Below, piece after piece: positions 25,097-32,748 of a stretch of DNA of 64,000 nucleotides. The notes under the pieces were generated by a model. The model was not told the origin of the DNA, did no database searches, and saw nothing but the letters and a program-made list of their open reading frames with translations. The stretch covers positions 1 through 64,000 of the forward strand of contig NZ_CANMJE010000002.1 of NCBI RefSeq assembly GCF_947498095.1, given 5' to 3'. Position 1 is the first letter of the stretch, and each line of letters opens with the position of its first letter. The DNA is from an uncultured Shimia sp. GTDB lineage: Bacteria > Pseudomonadota > Alphaproteobacteria > Rhodobacterales > Rhodobacteraceae. The position numbers and the translations under genes are program-made.

Positions 25097-25714
25097 TCAG
25101 GCCGGTACCTTTGCGGCGGTTTCCGAGGTCACCTGTGCCTTGCCGGGCAACCCCGTCACATACCAGTCTTGCATTGGTGCCGTGCGGGCGCGCAGGCGGG
25201 TCAGGTGCCAGCGGGTGCGGTCTTTTCCGTGATCCGGCTCCATCCGCCAGCGGGTCTCAATGCCCGGCGCGCCCCCTTGACCGGGGGTGAGCAACAGGCC
25301 CGTCGGCGTGACCTTGCCCTCGGTGGCGCCGGTTTCCGCAGCCAGATGCATGCGCCGCACAGCGGTCAATCCCGGAGGGCCGGGAATATCGGCCACCACC
25401 AGCGACACCAATCCGGCACGCAGCACCTCTTCCATGCTCCACAGCACATCCTCGGGGCGTAGGGGGGACACAAAGATAAACCGCGCCGGGTTGGTGAACC
25501 CAACTATGCCGTCCGGGTGTAATCGGTGTGGTGCCCAAGATGGCGCGATCCAAAAGATCGGCCCTTCGGTTTGTGCCGCCAGCCACATGGCAAAGGTGGT
25601 CCGCGCCTGCCCGCAAGCTTCGTGCAGGCGGGCGCGGGGCAGGGTCAGGCCGGGGGCGAGCTGATGTTGCGGCCGGTCCCGCCACGGTGCGCGATCCAAG
25701 AGGTGATGTGTCAT
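25097..25714 (-). CDS. imuA: ImuA-like SOS mutagenesis protein, orphan
   Basis: 205 residues. ARLHEACGQARTTFAMWLAA, then GPIFWIAPSWAPHRLHPDG, and later VLWSMEEVLRAGLVSLVVAD and GPPGLTAVRRMHLAAETG match the ImuA family, a RecA/SulA-like partner of the ImuB-DnaE2 translesion polymerase system. No imuB or dnaE2 is adjacent. The MFS gene follows instead. ATG at 25714 gives MTHHLLDRAPW. An SOS box (GTTC-N7-GTTC) lies 17 bases upstream of it, supporting the call. It may work with ImuB encoded elsewhere, or be a relic of a former cassette. Confidence 0.8.
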   Translation of the reverse strand: MTHHLLDRAPWRDRPQHQLAPGLTLPRARLHEACGQARTTFAMWLAAQTEGPIFWIAPSWAPHRLHPDGIVGFTNPARFIFVSPLRPEDVLWSMEEVLRAGLVSLVVADIPGPPGLTAVRRMHLAAETGATEGKVTPTGLLLTPGQGGAPGIETRWRMEPDHGKDRTRWHLTRLRARTAPMQDWYVTGLPGKAQVTSETAAKVPA

Positions 25715-25730
25715 CGGGACATATTGGCAT

Positions 25731-25745
25731 GTTCTCTTTTTGTTC
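25731..25745 (-). promoter_or_regulatory. LexA (SOS) box of imuA
   Basis: GTTC (25731-25734), seven bases, GTTC (25742-25745), the alphaproteobacterial LexA operator. On the minus strand it reads GAAC-N7-GAAC, placed 17 bases before the imuA ATG, where LexA would block transcription until DNA damage. Confidence 0.85.
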
Positions 25746-25839
25746 TCAATCTCAAATCTCGGCCTGAGCGCCTGTTTTTCTCTTGTTCCGGCGGGCAAAA
25801 CCACTCAGGGTAATGGCCCGCAGAAACAGGAACGCGCAG

Positions 25840-26883
25840 ATGAAAATGAACCCCCTTGGCTGCACTGGTATTGAGGTCTCCGAGTTTTGTCTTGGCACCA
25901 TGACCTTTGGCACCCAAACCCCCGAGGCTGATGCCCATGTCCAGATCGACACCGCACTGGACGGCGGAATCAATTTCGTTGATGCCGCAGAAATGTATCC
26001 GGTGAACCCGCTGAAACACGAAAACGTTGGGCGGACCGAGGAAATTATCGGCAATTGGTTTGCCAAGTCCGGCCGGCGGGCCGAGGTGGTCATGGCCACC
26101 AAACATTCCGGCGAAGGCTTTATGGGCGCCCGTAACGGCGCGCCGATTTCCTCCGCGACCATTCCAGAAGCGGTAGAAGGCTCTCTGCGGCGGCTGCAAA
26201 CCGACTATATCGACCTCTATCAGCTGCATTGGCCCAATCGTGGCTCTTACATGTTCCGCCAAAACTGGCGTTTTGATCCCTCGGGACAGAACCGCGCCGA
26301 CACGCTGTCCCATATCGAGGATGCGCTGGGCGCGCTGCAGCGCGAGGTGGAAAAGGGCCGTATTCGGGCGATTGGATTGTCGAACGAAAGCGCTTGGGGC
26401 ACCGCGCAATGGTTGCGGATCTCGGATGAATTGGGTCTGCCGCGCATGGCGACAATCCAGAACGAGTATTCCCTGTTATGCCGGATGTATGACACCGACC
26501 TTGCCGAACTCAGCATCAATGAAGATGTCCGGCTGTTGGCCTTCTCACCGCTGGCCACGGGCCTATTAAGTGGCAAGTATCAACATGGCCGGGTTCCCGA
26601 CGGGTCACGCATGTCGATTGTCGACAATTTGGGAGGGCGCAAGACGCCCCGCGTTTTTGATGCGGTTGACGCCTACTTGGCGATTGCCCAACGGCACGGC
26701 TTGGACCCGGTGCAAATGGCGATGGCCTTTACCCTCCAACGCCCGTTCATCTGCGCCTCCATCTTTGGCGCCACACGACAGGATCAGTTGGAACACATCC
26801 TAAAAGGTGTGGATGTGCGCCTGAGTGACGAGGTTTTGGCCGAGATTGATGATGCGCATCGCGCGCACCCTATGCCGTATTGA
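25840..26883 (+). CDS. Aldo/keto reductase (Tas-like)
   Basis: 347 residues, an NADPH-dependent (beta/alpha)8 reductase. The catalytic tetrad is visible: Asp and Tyr in INFVDAAEMYP (near 45-52), Lys in VMATKHS and His in LYQLHWP. The insert MFRQNWRFDPSGQNRAD and the RAIGLSNESAWG, SPLATGLLSGKY and SIFGATRQDQLEHI motifs are those of the Tas/YghZ group. The physiological aldehyde is unknown. The start at 25840 (MKMNPLGCTGIEVS) has AGGA upstream. It is divergent from imuA and could share the intergenic region but not the SOS box orientation. Confidence 0.88.
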   Translation: MKMNPLGCTGIEVSEFCLGTMTFGTQTPEADAHVQIDTALDGGINFVDAAEMYPVNPLKHENVGRTEEIIGNWFAKSGRRAEVVMATKHSGEGFMGARNGAPISSATIPEAVEGSLRRLQTDYIDLYQLHWPNRGSYMFRQNWRFDPSGQNRADTLSHIEDALGALQREVEKGRIRAIGLSNESAWGTAQWLRISDELGLPRMATIQNEYSLLCRMYDTDLAELSINEDVRLLAFSPLATGLLSGKYQHGRVPDGSRMSIVDNLGGRKTPRVFDAVDAYLAIAQRHGLDPVQMAMAFTLQRPFICASIFGATRQDQLEHILKGVDVRLSDEVLAEIDDAHRAHPMPY

Positions 26884-26898
26884 GTCGTTTGAGTTCAG

Positions 26899-27030
26899 TT
26901 AGTTATTGGTCTCAACCGCGACTGTGGTATCGGCTTGGGGAGCTTTTTCACCCAAGGGCGTCATGACGACAAACAAGGTCGCGATCAAAAGAACTCCAAG
27001 CAGGATCAAAGCTTGACGAAAGACGTTCAT
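26899..27030 (-). CDS. 43-residue single-helix membrane protein
   Basis: MNVFRQALILLGVLLIATLF starts a single transmembrane helix, followed by VVMTPLGEKAPQADTTVAV and a polar tail. The start is ATG at 27030. The frame runs further upstream without membrane-protein character. Short proteins of this design are common but not identifiable. It ends 15 bases from the convergent reductase gene. Confidence 0.45.
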   Translation of the reverse strand: MNVFRQALILLGVLLIATLFVVMTPLGEKAPQADTTVAVETNN

Positions 27031-27186
27031 GGTAGGCCTCACTGGTTTTGACGCCATACTAACTATTCGGATTTCCAAGGGCTGTCTTTGCCTTTGGTCA
27101 AGAACATGTCCCATCGCTGCGTCAGATCAAGCCTTGCCCTCCTTGTCCGGGCTGGGGTAGGGCAGGGCGCAAAGAGGGGAAACGAC

Positions 27187-27663
27187 ATGACACAAGAGGT
27201 TCTGGCAACCGTAAGCGCCTCGGTGCCGCGCCGATGGCTGGGCGTGGGCATGATGGGGCTTTTGGGTGCGTTGCTGCTCTATATTGCGCTGTCCATTCCC
27301 CCGGACAATCTGGCTTGGCAGGCGTTCTTGATCATCATCGGGTTGGCGGCGCTCTATATGGCCGAGAAAACCCGCCGCGCGACCGAGCGTGTTGTCGAAC
27401 TCACTTCGGAATGCGTGCGGCTTGACGATGGGCAGGTGTTGACCACGATAGACAAAATTGATCACATCAGCCGCGGCATGTTCGCCATGAAGCCTTCAAA
27501 TGGCTTTGTCATGGTCCTTAACGAAAACAGAAGCCGAGCATGGCAGCCCGGCCTCTGGTGGGCGTTTGGTAAACGCGTTGGTATTGGTGGGGTCACACCC
27601 GGGTCTCAGACCAAGTTCATGGCCCAGATCCTTGAGGCAATGATCGCAGAGCGAAATTTCTAG
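27187..27663 (+). CDS. Conserved two-helix membrane protein of unknown function
   Basis: 158 residues starting at ATG 27187 after GGGGAAACGAC. Two helices (LGVGMMGLLGALLLYIALSI and WQAFLIIIGLAALYMAEK) are followed by a cytoplasmic domain with RRATERVVELTSECVRLDDG, ISRGMFAMKPSNGFVMVLNE and a C-terminal GVTPGSQTKFMAQILEAMI. The layout resembles small alphaproteobacterial membrane proteins with a PH-like strand-rich tail. I cannot name a family. It converges with the Tad gene cluster and overlaps its last gene by 4 bases. Confidence 0.7.
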   Translation: MTQEVLATVSASVPRRWLGVGMMGLLGALLLYIALSIPPDNLAWQAFLIIIGLAALYMAEKTRRATERVVELTSECVRLDDGQVLTTIDKIDHISRGMFAMKPSNGFVMVLNENRSRAWQPGLWWAFGKRVGIGGVTPGSQTKFMAQILEAMIAERNF

Positions 27664-28232
27664 ATGTTGCCTAAGCCTCGCTCCCAGACTAGTTGGGGGG
27701 CAAAACGGGGACGCGCAAAAATGAATGTTTTCATCGTCAAGTCACCTAGTCCGACGTTCAAGCTGGGTTCATAGGTTGATATCGTCTCAACCAGAATTAG
27801 AGTTTCCCCATCAACCATTTCAGGAAGGTCAGTTGCGATTTCTGCGATTGAAGAAGATGAAAGTGCACTGATATTTCCTTGGGCGTTGCTCCATTCCAGC
27901 ACGTATATGTCGCGTTTTCCTCGATAGGAAATAACCGAAGTACGCAGGCCGGATTCCGAGTCGGAGTCTGCCAAAATATCAAAGAGATTCTTTGCGCTTA
28001 CCATGAAGGTTTCGTTGATGGCCCCAGTTTCACGTGCAAGCATGTCTGAAACGACAAAGGCGGCTTTCTCTGTTTCTGAACGTGTCTTATAGGCGTCAAA
28101 GAATACCCACATTGCGATGAAAGCCCAAAGGAGCATCGGCAATACAATGACTGCCTCAACTGAAACGGTTCCGTCCGTTTCCTTGGAAAATCTGCGAGCA
28201 GTTTTCAAAACTGAACGTATGATCTGTATCAT
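27660..28232 (-). CDS. TadE/TadF-like pseudopilin
   Basis: 190 residues. A basic N-terminus, KTARRFSKETDGTVSVEAVI, leads into a single hydrophobic helix (LPMLLWAFIAMWVFFDAY), the arrangement of TadE/TadF pseudopilins with Glu five residues into the helix region. The rest is a strand-rich extracellular domain. It probably assembles with the Flp/Tad pilus or adhesion machinery. Its codon use and base composition are visibly more AT-rich than neighbouring genes. It is third in a three-gene unit starting at 30407. Confidence 0.8.
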   Translation of the reverse strand: MIQIIRSVLKTARRFSKETDGTVSVEAVIVLPMLLWAFIAMWVFFDAYKTRSETEKAAFVVSDMLARETGAINETFMVSAKNLFDILADSDSESGLRTSVISYRGKRDIYVLEWSNAQGNISALSSSSIAEIATDLPEMVDGETLILVETISTYEPSLNVGLGDLTMKTFIFARPRFAPQLVWERGLGNI

Positions 28233-28233
28233 G

Positions 28234-28770
28234 TTATGTCGGCTCCTGAACAAAAGCGGAGCGGGCAACAATCGCAGTGTCCCCAGCCGTGTCGTGCTCC
28301 AAAAACGCACTGAGTCCAAAATTGTCGAAAATAGGAGTGTACTTGACGCATACCTGAATAATCATCAGATCATTGTCCATTCCATTGTGAAAAGTCGTGA
28401 CGGGGTCGACTTCTTCAGATCGGTTGGTGCAGATAACACCCTCGGGCAGATCATACCAAGCTCTTGGATCAATATTGTATAGTTCAATAGCTAGGTTGTT
28501 TACACAATCAGGCACAACTTTAGTTTCGGCGCAGATTTGTGTCTTAAGCCCCGAGTGTGTCGGCGGGGTACCCGTTGTTAGTCGCAGGTCACGAACCACG
28601 ACGTCCAGCGCTCGCTCCAGCAAGGCGGACTTTACCGTGTACATTCCGAGCTCCACAGCCGACAGCATTATAAAGAAAAACACTGGGAAAATGATTACAA
28701 ACTCGATTGAAGCATTACCACTTTCAGAACGCTTGAAGCGCTTTATTAAATTTGGAGTTTGCTTTTTCAT
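28234..28770 (-). CDS. TadE-like pseudopilin
   Basis: 178 residues. KRSESGNASIEFVIIFPVFF is the TadE signature, a Gly-Asn/Ala-Ser-Ile-Glu-Phe segment entering the transmembrane helix, with the conserved glutamate. The ectodomain has four cysteines (QICAETKVVPDC, GVICTN, QVCVKY). It overlaps tadG by 4 bases (ATGA) and ends one base before the next start, so the three genes form an operon. No prepilin peptidase, ATPase or Flp gene is visible in the window. Confidence 0.85.
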   Translation of the reverse strand: MKKQTPNLIKRFKRSESGNASIEFVIIFPVFFFIMLSAVELGMYTVKSALLERALDVVVRDLRLTTGTPPTHSGLKTQICAETKVVPDCVNNLAIELYNIDPRAWYDLPEGVICTNRSEEVDPVTTFHNGMDNDLMIIQVCVKYTPIFDNFGLSAFLEHDTAGDTAIVARSAFVQEPT

Positions 28771-30407
28771 TGGATCAGTTTCAGTTGGCGAATTGAAACC
28801 GCGATGGCGCTGAACGCATCACCAATCTCGGCGCCGTCAGCTTCAAAAAAATGGTTCGGAGTGCTCGCACAATCTTCTAGAACGGCCTGCCCTTTTCTAG
28901 GTGCCTCAAAACCAATTGTGTAAACGAAGACGCCTTCGTCCTTGATTGCGTCACAGATGTGCTTGGTTTGTTGGTTTTTGGCCGCAGTTTCTTTTTTTGC
29001 GAAGGCAGACGTGTACCAATCTGCCCAAGCGCTGGATGAAAACTCGTAAATGTATTCGGCAATCCAAGCTAACGAGGCTCTGTCAAACAATTCTTGGTAG
29101 GTAAGCCGAATAGCCTCTCCAGGTTCGTCTTCGGTATTGCAGTTTTCAATACCGTTGGAATCCGTGGAGCAAACCTTTTCAGTTCCGTTTCCATATGGAT
29201 GGTCATTCCATGTGTCATCATGAGTCCAATAGTACATCGGTGTTCCATTAGAGTGAAAAACGGAGTAATTTCCTCGTTCGGCATTATACCAGACGTCCGA
29301 ATACCCTTCGCGGAGTGATGGGTTCAGCATGTATTGATCCGTATTGTATCCGTCAGACATCACGATGGCGATCTTGAGGACACGATCATTGGAGTAGTCG
29401 ACAGGGCGGTCAGCGAAACTCGAGCTTACCAAGTTTTCCCCAATCAACTCGGTGATCACTGTGCGTGTGCCAGGGTCGAGCATCACAGCCCCCCATTTCA
29501 CTCCAAGATCAATTGAGGTGTTACCTTGGGCAGTCATTCCTTCAATATATGCGTGTAAAGCTGAGATATCGTCCTGGAACGGCAAAATGGCAGTTGATGC
29601 GCGCACGGGGCACACAGGGATTGTGATTTCTCCCTCGCTATAGCTAAAAGGGTCAAAATGCGCTGTTCTTTCCAGTGGCCAAGTTGTGGAGAGATTCGGT
29701 TTGCTGAACTCGTCGGCGACGAAGTTCACGCAATGCGAGTAATTATGTTCGCTGGACACATTGTAATATTTCAACAGGTCTTCCCCTGCATTCACTTGGG
29801 TGGCGTAGGGAATTATGGAAATCGAAATTGTACCCGGATCACTCCCTTGCAAAAGTTCACTAACGAAGTCTTTTGCGGCGATTTTCAAGTTATCCAGACG
29901 TTGATTGTTGCGCATGGAACCGGAGACGTCTAACACCAAGGATATCTCGACGGCACCAATACTTTCCTCGGCTGCGCCGGAGGCCGCAAGTTCCAATTTG
30001 TCTATGCCAACAAGCTTCATGAAATCAGTCTTCATGGTGTAATCCGCTCTCGCCTCAACGAGCCGGGAATGCTGACTCTCCGTCACAGTAACAGAAGAAA
30101 GGTAGTCGGATACGCCAGACTTTGAGAAGTAATCCTGAACAACATCACTTGGCTGTCGTTCCTGATCCAAGTCTGCAGCTGCAAGTATCGATCTGTCAAT
30201 CGTGTGCTGAAGCCGAGTGCGCTTCATCTCAGATTGCATTATGTCGATGCCAATGCCACCCACCATAAGAATAATCAGAAAAAGAAAAATCGCAAAGCCG
30301 ACAATTGCGCCGTCTTCGTCGTTCGCAAACTGCCGAAGCCATTTCTTGCCACGCATCCGGGAAAACGGGTTCGTTTTTTCTGTCAGAGACCTGTCAAACA
30401 GAGGCAT
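28767..30407 (-). CDS. TadG-like protein with von Willebrand factor A domain
   Basis: 546 residues. The TadG-type N-terminus NDEDGAIVGFAIFLFLIILM is a single membrane anchor with a conserved acidic start, followed by HTIDRSILAAADLDQ. A VWA domain begins near residue 152, with an intact MIDAS motif DVSGSM in EISLVLDVSGSMRNN, and AIVMSDGYNTD and VFVYTIGFEAP further on. A large insert between about 330 and 460 is rich in Tyr, Trp and Asn. It is probably a surface or periplasmic adhesion component. It is the first gene of the trio and AT-richer than its neighbours. Confidence 0.85.
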   Translation of the reverse strand: MPLFDRSLTEKTNPFSRMRGKKWLRQFANDEDGAIVGFAIFLFLIILMVGGIGIDIMQSEMKRTRLQHTIDRSILAAADLDQERQPSDVVQDYFSKSGVSDYLSSVTVTESQHSRLVEARADYTMKTDFMKLVGIDKLELAASGAAEESIGAVEISLVLDVSGSMRNNQRLDNLKIAAKDFVSELLQGSDPGTISISIIPYATQVNAGEDLLKYYNVSSEHNYSHCVNFVADEFSKPNLSTTWPLERTAHFDPFSYSEGEITIPVCPVRASTAILPFQDDISALHAYIEGMTAQGNTSIDLGVKWGAVMLDPGTRTVITELIGENLVSSSFADRPVDYSNDRVLKIAIVMSDGYNTDQYMLNPSLREGYSDVWYNAERGNYSVFHSNGTPMYYWTHDDTWNDHPYGNGTEKVCSTDSNGIENCNTEDEPGEAIRLTYQELFDRASLAWIAEYIYEFSSSAWADWYTSAFAKKETAAKNQQTKHICDAIKDEGVFVYTIGFEAPRKGQAVLEDCASTPNHFFEADGAEIGDAFSAIAVSIRQLKLIQ

Positions 30408-30720
30408 GATTTTTCACCTTATTACCTGGCGCCAAGCCGAGAATCACCGATCGCGATACCCAATGCACCGCAGTCTTTGTGCCACCGGAATGCGGCAAAA
30501 CTTGGGCGAACTTCGCAAAAAAAATGGAAAAATTGCTTCATTTCAGTGGCTTAAAGAGACATTATCATAAAGATGCCAGAATTGTTTCCAATTTGTTAAC
30601 TGCCCAAAATACAGGCGATGGCGTCATGATTCCTCTCGCCAGACGCAAGTATTCCGGCATAGGCTGCGAGAATTCAGACCTGCGGCCTTGAGTCGCAAAT
30701 AACGTGTCGGGAGGAATGGC
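30408..30720. other. 313-base region between divergent TadG and dehydrogenase genes
   Basis: No supportable gene. It must contain both promoters. The plus-strand ribosome site CGGGAGGAATGGC directly precedes the dehydrogenase ATG at 30721. The middle (30510-30600) is AT-rich with an A8 run near 30519. I see no clear paired -35/-10 boxes that I would defend. Confidence 0.4.
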
Positions 30721-32151
30721 ATGAACGTCCCCAATGAGCCGAGTTTCAGAGAAAGTGTTGACCTGATGTTCAACCGCGCCGTGGCGCTGATGGATCTGCC
30801 ACCCGGGCTCGAAGAGAAGATCCGCGTGTGTAATGCGACCTATACGGTGCGCTTTGGTGTGCGGCTGCGGGGTCAGATCCAGACCTTTACGGGATACCGG
30901 TCGGTGCACTCAGAGCACAAAGAGCCGGTTAAGGGGGGAATTCGCTTTGCAATGGGCGTGAACCAGGACGAGGTCGAAGCCCTTGCGGCGCTGATGACGT
31001 ATAAGTGCGCCCTAGTCGAGGCGCCGTTTGGTGGCTCCAAGGGCGGCCTGCGCATCGATCCTCGCCAGTACGAAGATCATGAACTTGAACGGATCACACG
31101 CCGCTTTGCCTATGAGCTGGCCAAACGAGACTTGATCCACCCCTCACAGAACGTACCCGCACCCGATATGGGCACAGGCGAGCGTGAGATGGCCTGGATT
31201 GCCGATCAATATGCACGCATGAACACAACCGATATCAACGCCGTGGCTTGCGTCACCGGCAAACCGCTGAACGCGGGTGGAATCTCGGGCCGTGTTGAGG
31301 CGACCGGGCGCGGGGTACAATATGCTCTGCGCGAGTTCTTCCGCGATCCACGCGACATGGAAAAAGCGGGCCTCACCGGCTCGCTGGATGGCAAACGCGT
31401 GATTGTGCAGGGCTTGGGCAACGTGGGGTACCATGCTGCCAAGTTCCTCAGCCAGGAAGATGGCGCGCGGATCACCGGTATCATCGAATGGGATGGCGGC
31501 TTGTTTAACGAAAACGGGCTGGACGTTGACGCCGTGCGCGCATGGATTGGCAAAAACGGTGGGGTCACCGGCTTCCCGGATGCAACCTATTCTAAAGATG
31601 GCTCGGTTCTGCTCGAGCAAGACTGTGACATTCTAATCCCGGCCGCGCTGGAAGGGGTGATTAACCTGACCAATGCCGCAAAGGTCAAAGCGCCTCTGAT
31701 TATCGAAGCTGCGAACGGTCCGATCACGGCAGGCGCGGACGATATCCTGCGCGAGAAGGGGACTGTCATTATTCCGGACATGTATGCCAACGCCGGTGGT
31801 GTGACGGTGTCCTACTTTGAATGGGTCAAAAACCTCAGCCATATCCGATTTGGCCGCATGCAGCGTCGTCAGGAAGAGTCGCGTCACCAATTGGTGGTGG
31901 ACGAGTTGCAGAGAATTTCGGACTCGATGGGCAACAAGTACACCATCACCGAAAGCTTCAAGCAAAAGTATCTGCGCGGTGCAGATGAACTAGAGCTGGT
32001 GCGTTCTGGTCTCGATGACACCATGCGGATTGCCTATCAGTCGATGCGCGATGTCTGGCATGAGCGCGGCGATGTCCCCGATCTGCGCATGGCGGCCTAC
32101 CTCGTGGCGATAGACAAGGTTGCCGCAAGCTATCGCGCCAAGGGTCTCTGA
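30721..32151 (+). CDS. Glu/Leu/Phe/Val dehydrogenase family protein, probable glutamate dehydrogenase
   Basis: 476 residues. The catalytic lysine lies in EAPFGGSKGGL (near residue 105). The dimer and substrate region DLIHPSQNVPAPDMGTGERE is typical of hexameric glutamate dehydrogenases. The Rossmann domain has VIVQGLGNVGYHAAKFL (near 228). The ending ADELELVRSGLDDTMRIAY is the long-tailed form seen in alphaproteobacteria and some deep-branching GDHs. It links ammonium with 2-oxoglutarate and glutamate. Cofactor choice (NAD or NADP) is not certain from sequence. It has a strong GGGAGGAA ribosome site. Confidence 0.9.
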   Translation: MNVPNEPSFRESVDLMFNRAVALMDLPPGLEEKIRVCNATYTVRFGVRLRGQIQTFTGYRSVHSEHKEPVKGGIRFAMGVNQDEVEALAALMTYKCALVEAPFGGSKGGLRIDPRQYEDHELERITRRFAYELAKRDLIHPSQNVPAPDMGTGEREMAWIADQYARMNTTDINAVACVTGKPLNAGGISGRVEATGRGVQYALREFFRDPRDMEKAGLTGSLDGKRVIVQGLGNVGYHAAKFLSQEDGARITGIIEWDGGLFNENGLDVDAVRAWIGKNGGVTGFPDATYSKDGSVLLEQDCDILIPAALEGVINLTNAAKVKAPLIIEAANGPITAGADDILREKGTVIIPDMYANAGGVTVSYFEWVKNLSHIRFGRMQRRQEESRHQLVVDELQRISDSMGNKYTITESFKQKYLRGADELELVRSGLDDTMRIAYQSMRDVWHERGDVPDLRMAAYLVAIDKVAASYRAKGL

Positions 32152-32154
32152 CTC

Positions 32155-32748
32155 GTGACAACACTTTCCTTTGCATGTAAATGCGGCACCCTTTCGGGGG
32201 TGCTGCGTGATGTCTCGCCCAAGGTGGGATCACGCGTCATGTGTTATTGTAAGGATTGCCAGGCGGGCGCGCGTGCCCTCGGTGCTGACTTTGCCCTGAA
32301 TGATCGCGGCGGTACGGAGATTTTTCAAACCGTGCCGTCACATATCGACATCACACAAGGCCAAGATCACCTCGCGTGTCTGCGGCTTTCGCCGAATGGG
32401 TTGATGCGCTGGTATGCTGCGTGTTGCGATACGCCCATGTTCAACACGCTTGCGACGCCAAAACTGGTATTTTCAGGCGTTGCGACAGCCAATCTACGTG
32501 GCGATCTGAATGATCTTGGGCCCGTCATTGCCGTTAACAAAGGTGAGTGTGCGACGCCGGGCGCTGAGATCAAGAACTACGGTTACCTGAGGGCCGGTTG
32601 GAACATCATGAAACGCAACCTTGCCGCAAAGCTGCGCGGGGACTGCAAGACACCGTTTTTTGATGACACAGGCGGCCCGGTCGTGACGCCTCGCGTGCTG
32701 AGCTTGGAGGAACGTAAGGCGGCAACGCTGGATCACTTGACCGGATAG
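32155..32748 (+). CDS. DUF6151/GFA-like zinc-binding protein
   Basis: 197 residues from a GTG at 32155, three bases after the dehydrogenase stop. The N-terminus FACKCGTLSGVL and VMCYCKDCQAGARAL provides C-x-C and C-x-C-x2-C motifs like those of the glutathione-dependent formaldehyde-activating (GFA) family, with a later AACCDTPM. The C-terminal extension (from residue 145) is not part of classic GFA. It is probably a zinc-binding enzyme or sensor. Co-transcription with the dehydrogenase is likely, though no functional link is evident. It overlaps the convergent amidohydrolase gene. Confidence 0.7.
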   Translation: MTTLSFACKCGTLSGVLRDVSPKVGSRVMCYCKDCQAGARALGADFALNDRGGTEIFQTVPSHIDITQGQDHLACLRLSPNGLMRWYAACCDTPMFNTLATPKLVFSGVATANLRGDLNDLGPVIAVNKGECATPGAEIKNYGYLRAGWNIMKRNLAAKLRGDCKTPFFDDTGGPVVTPRVLSLEERKAATLDHLTG

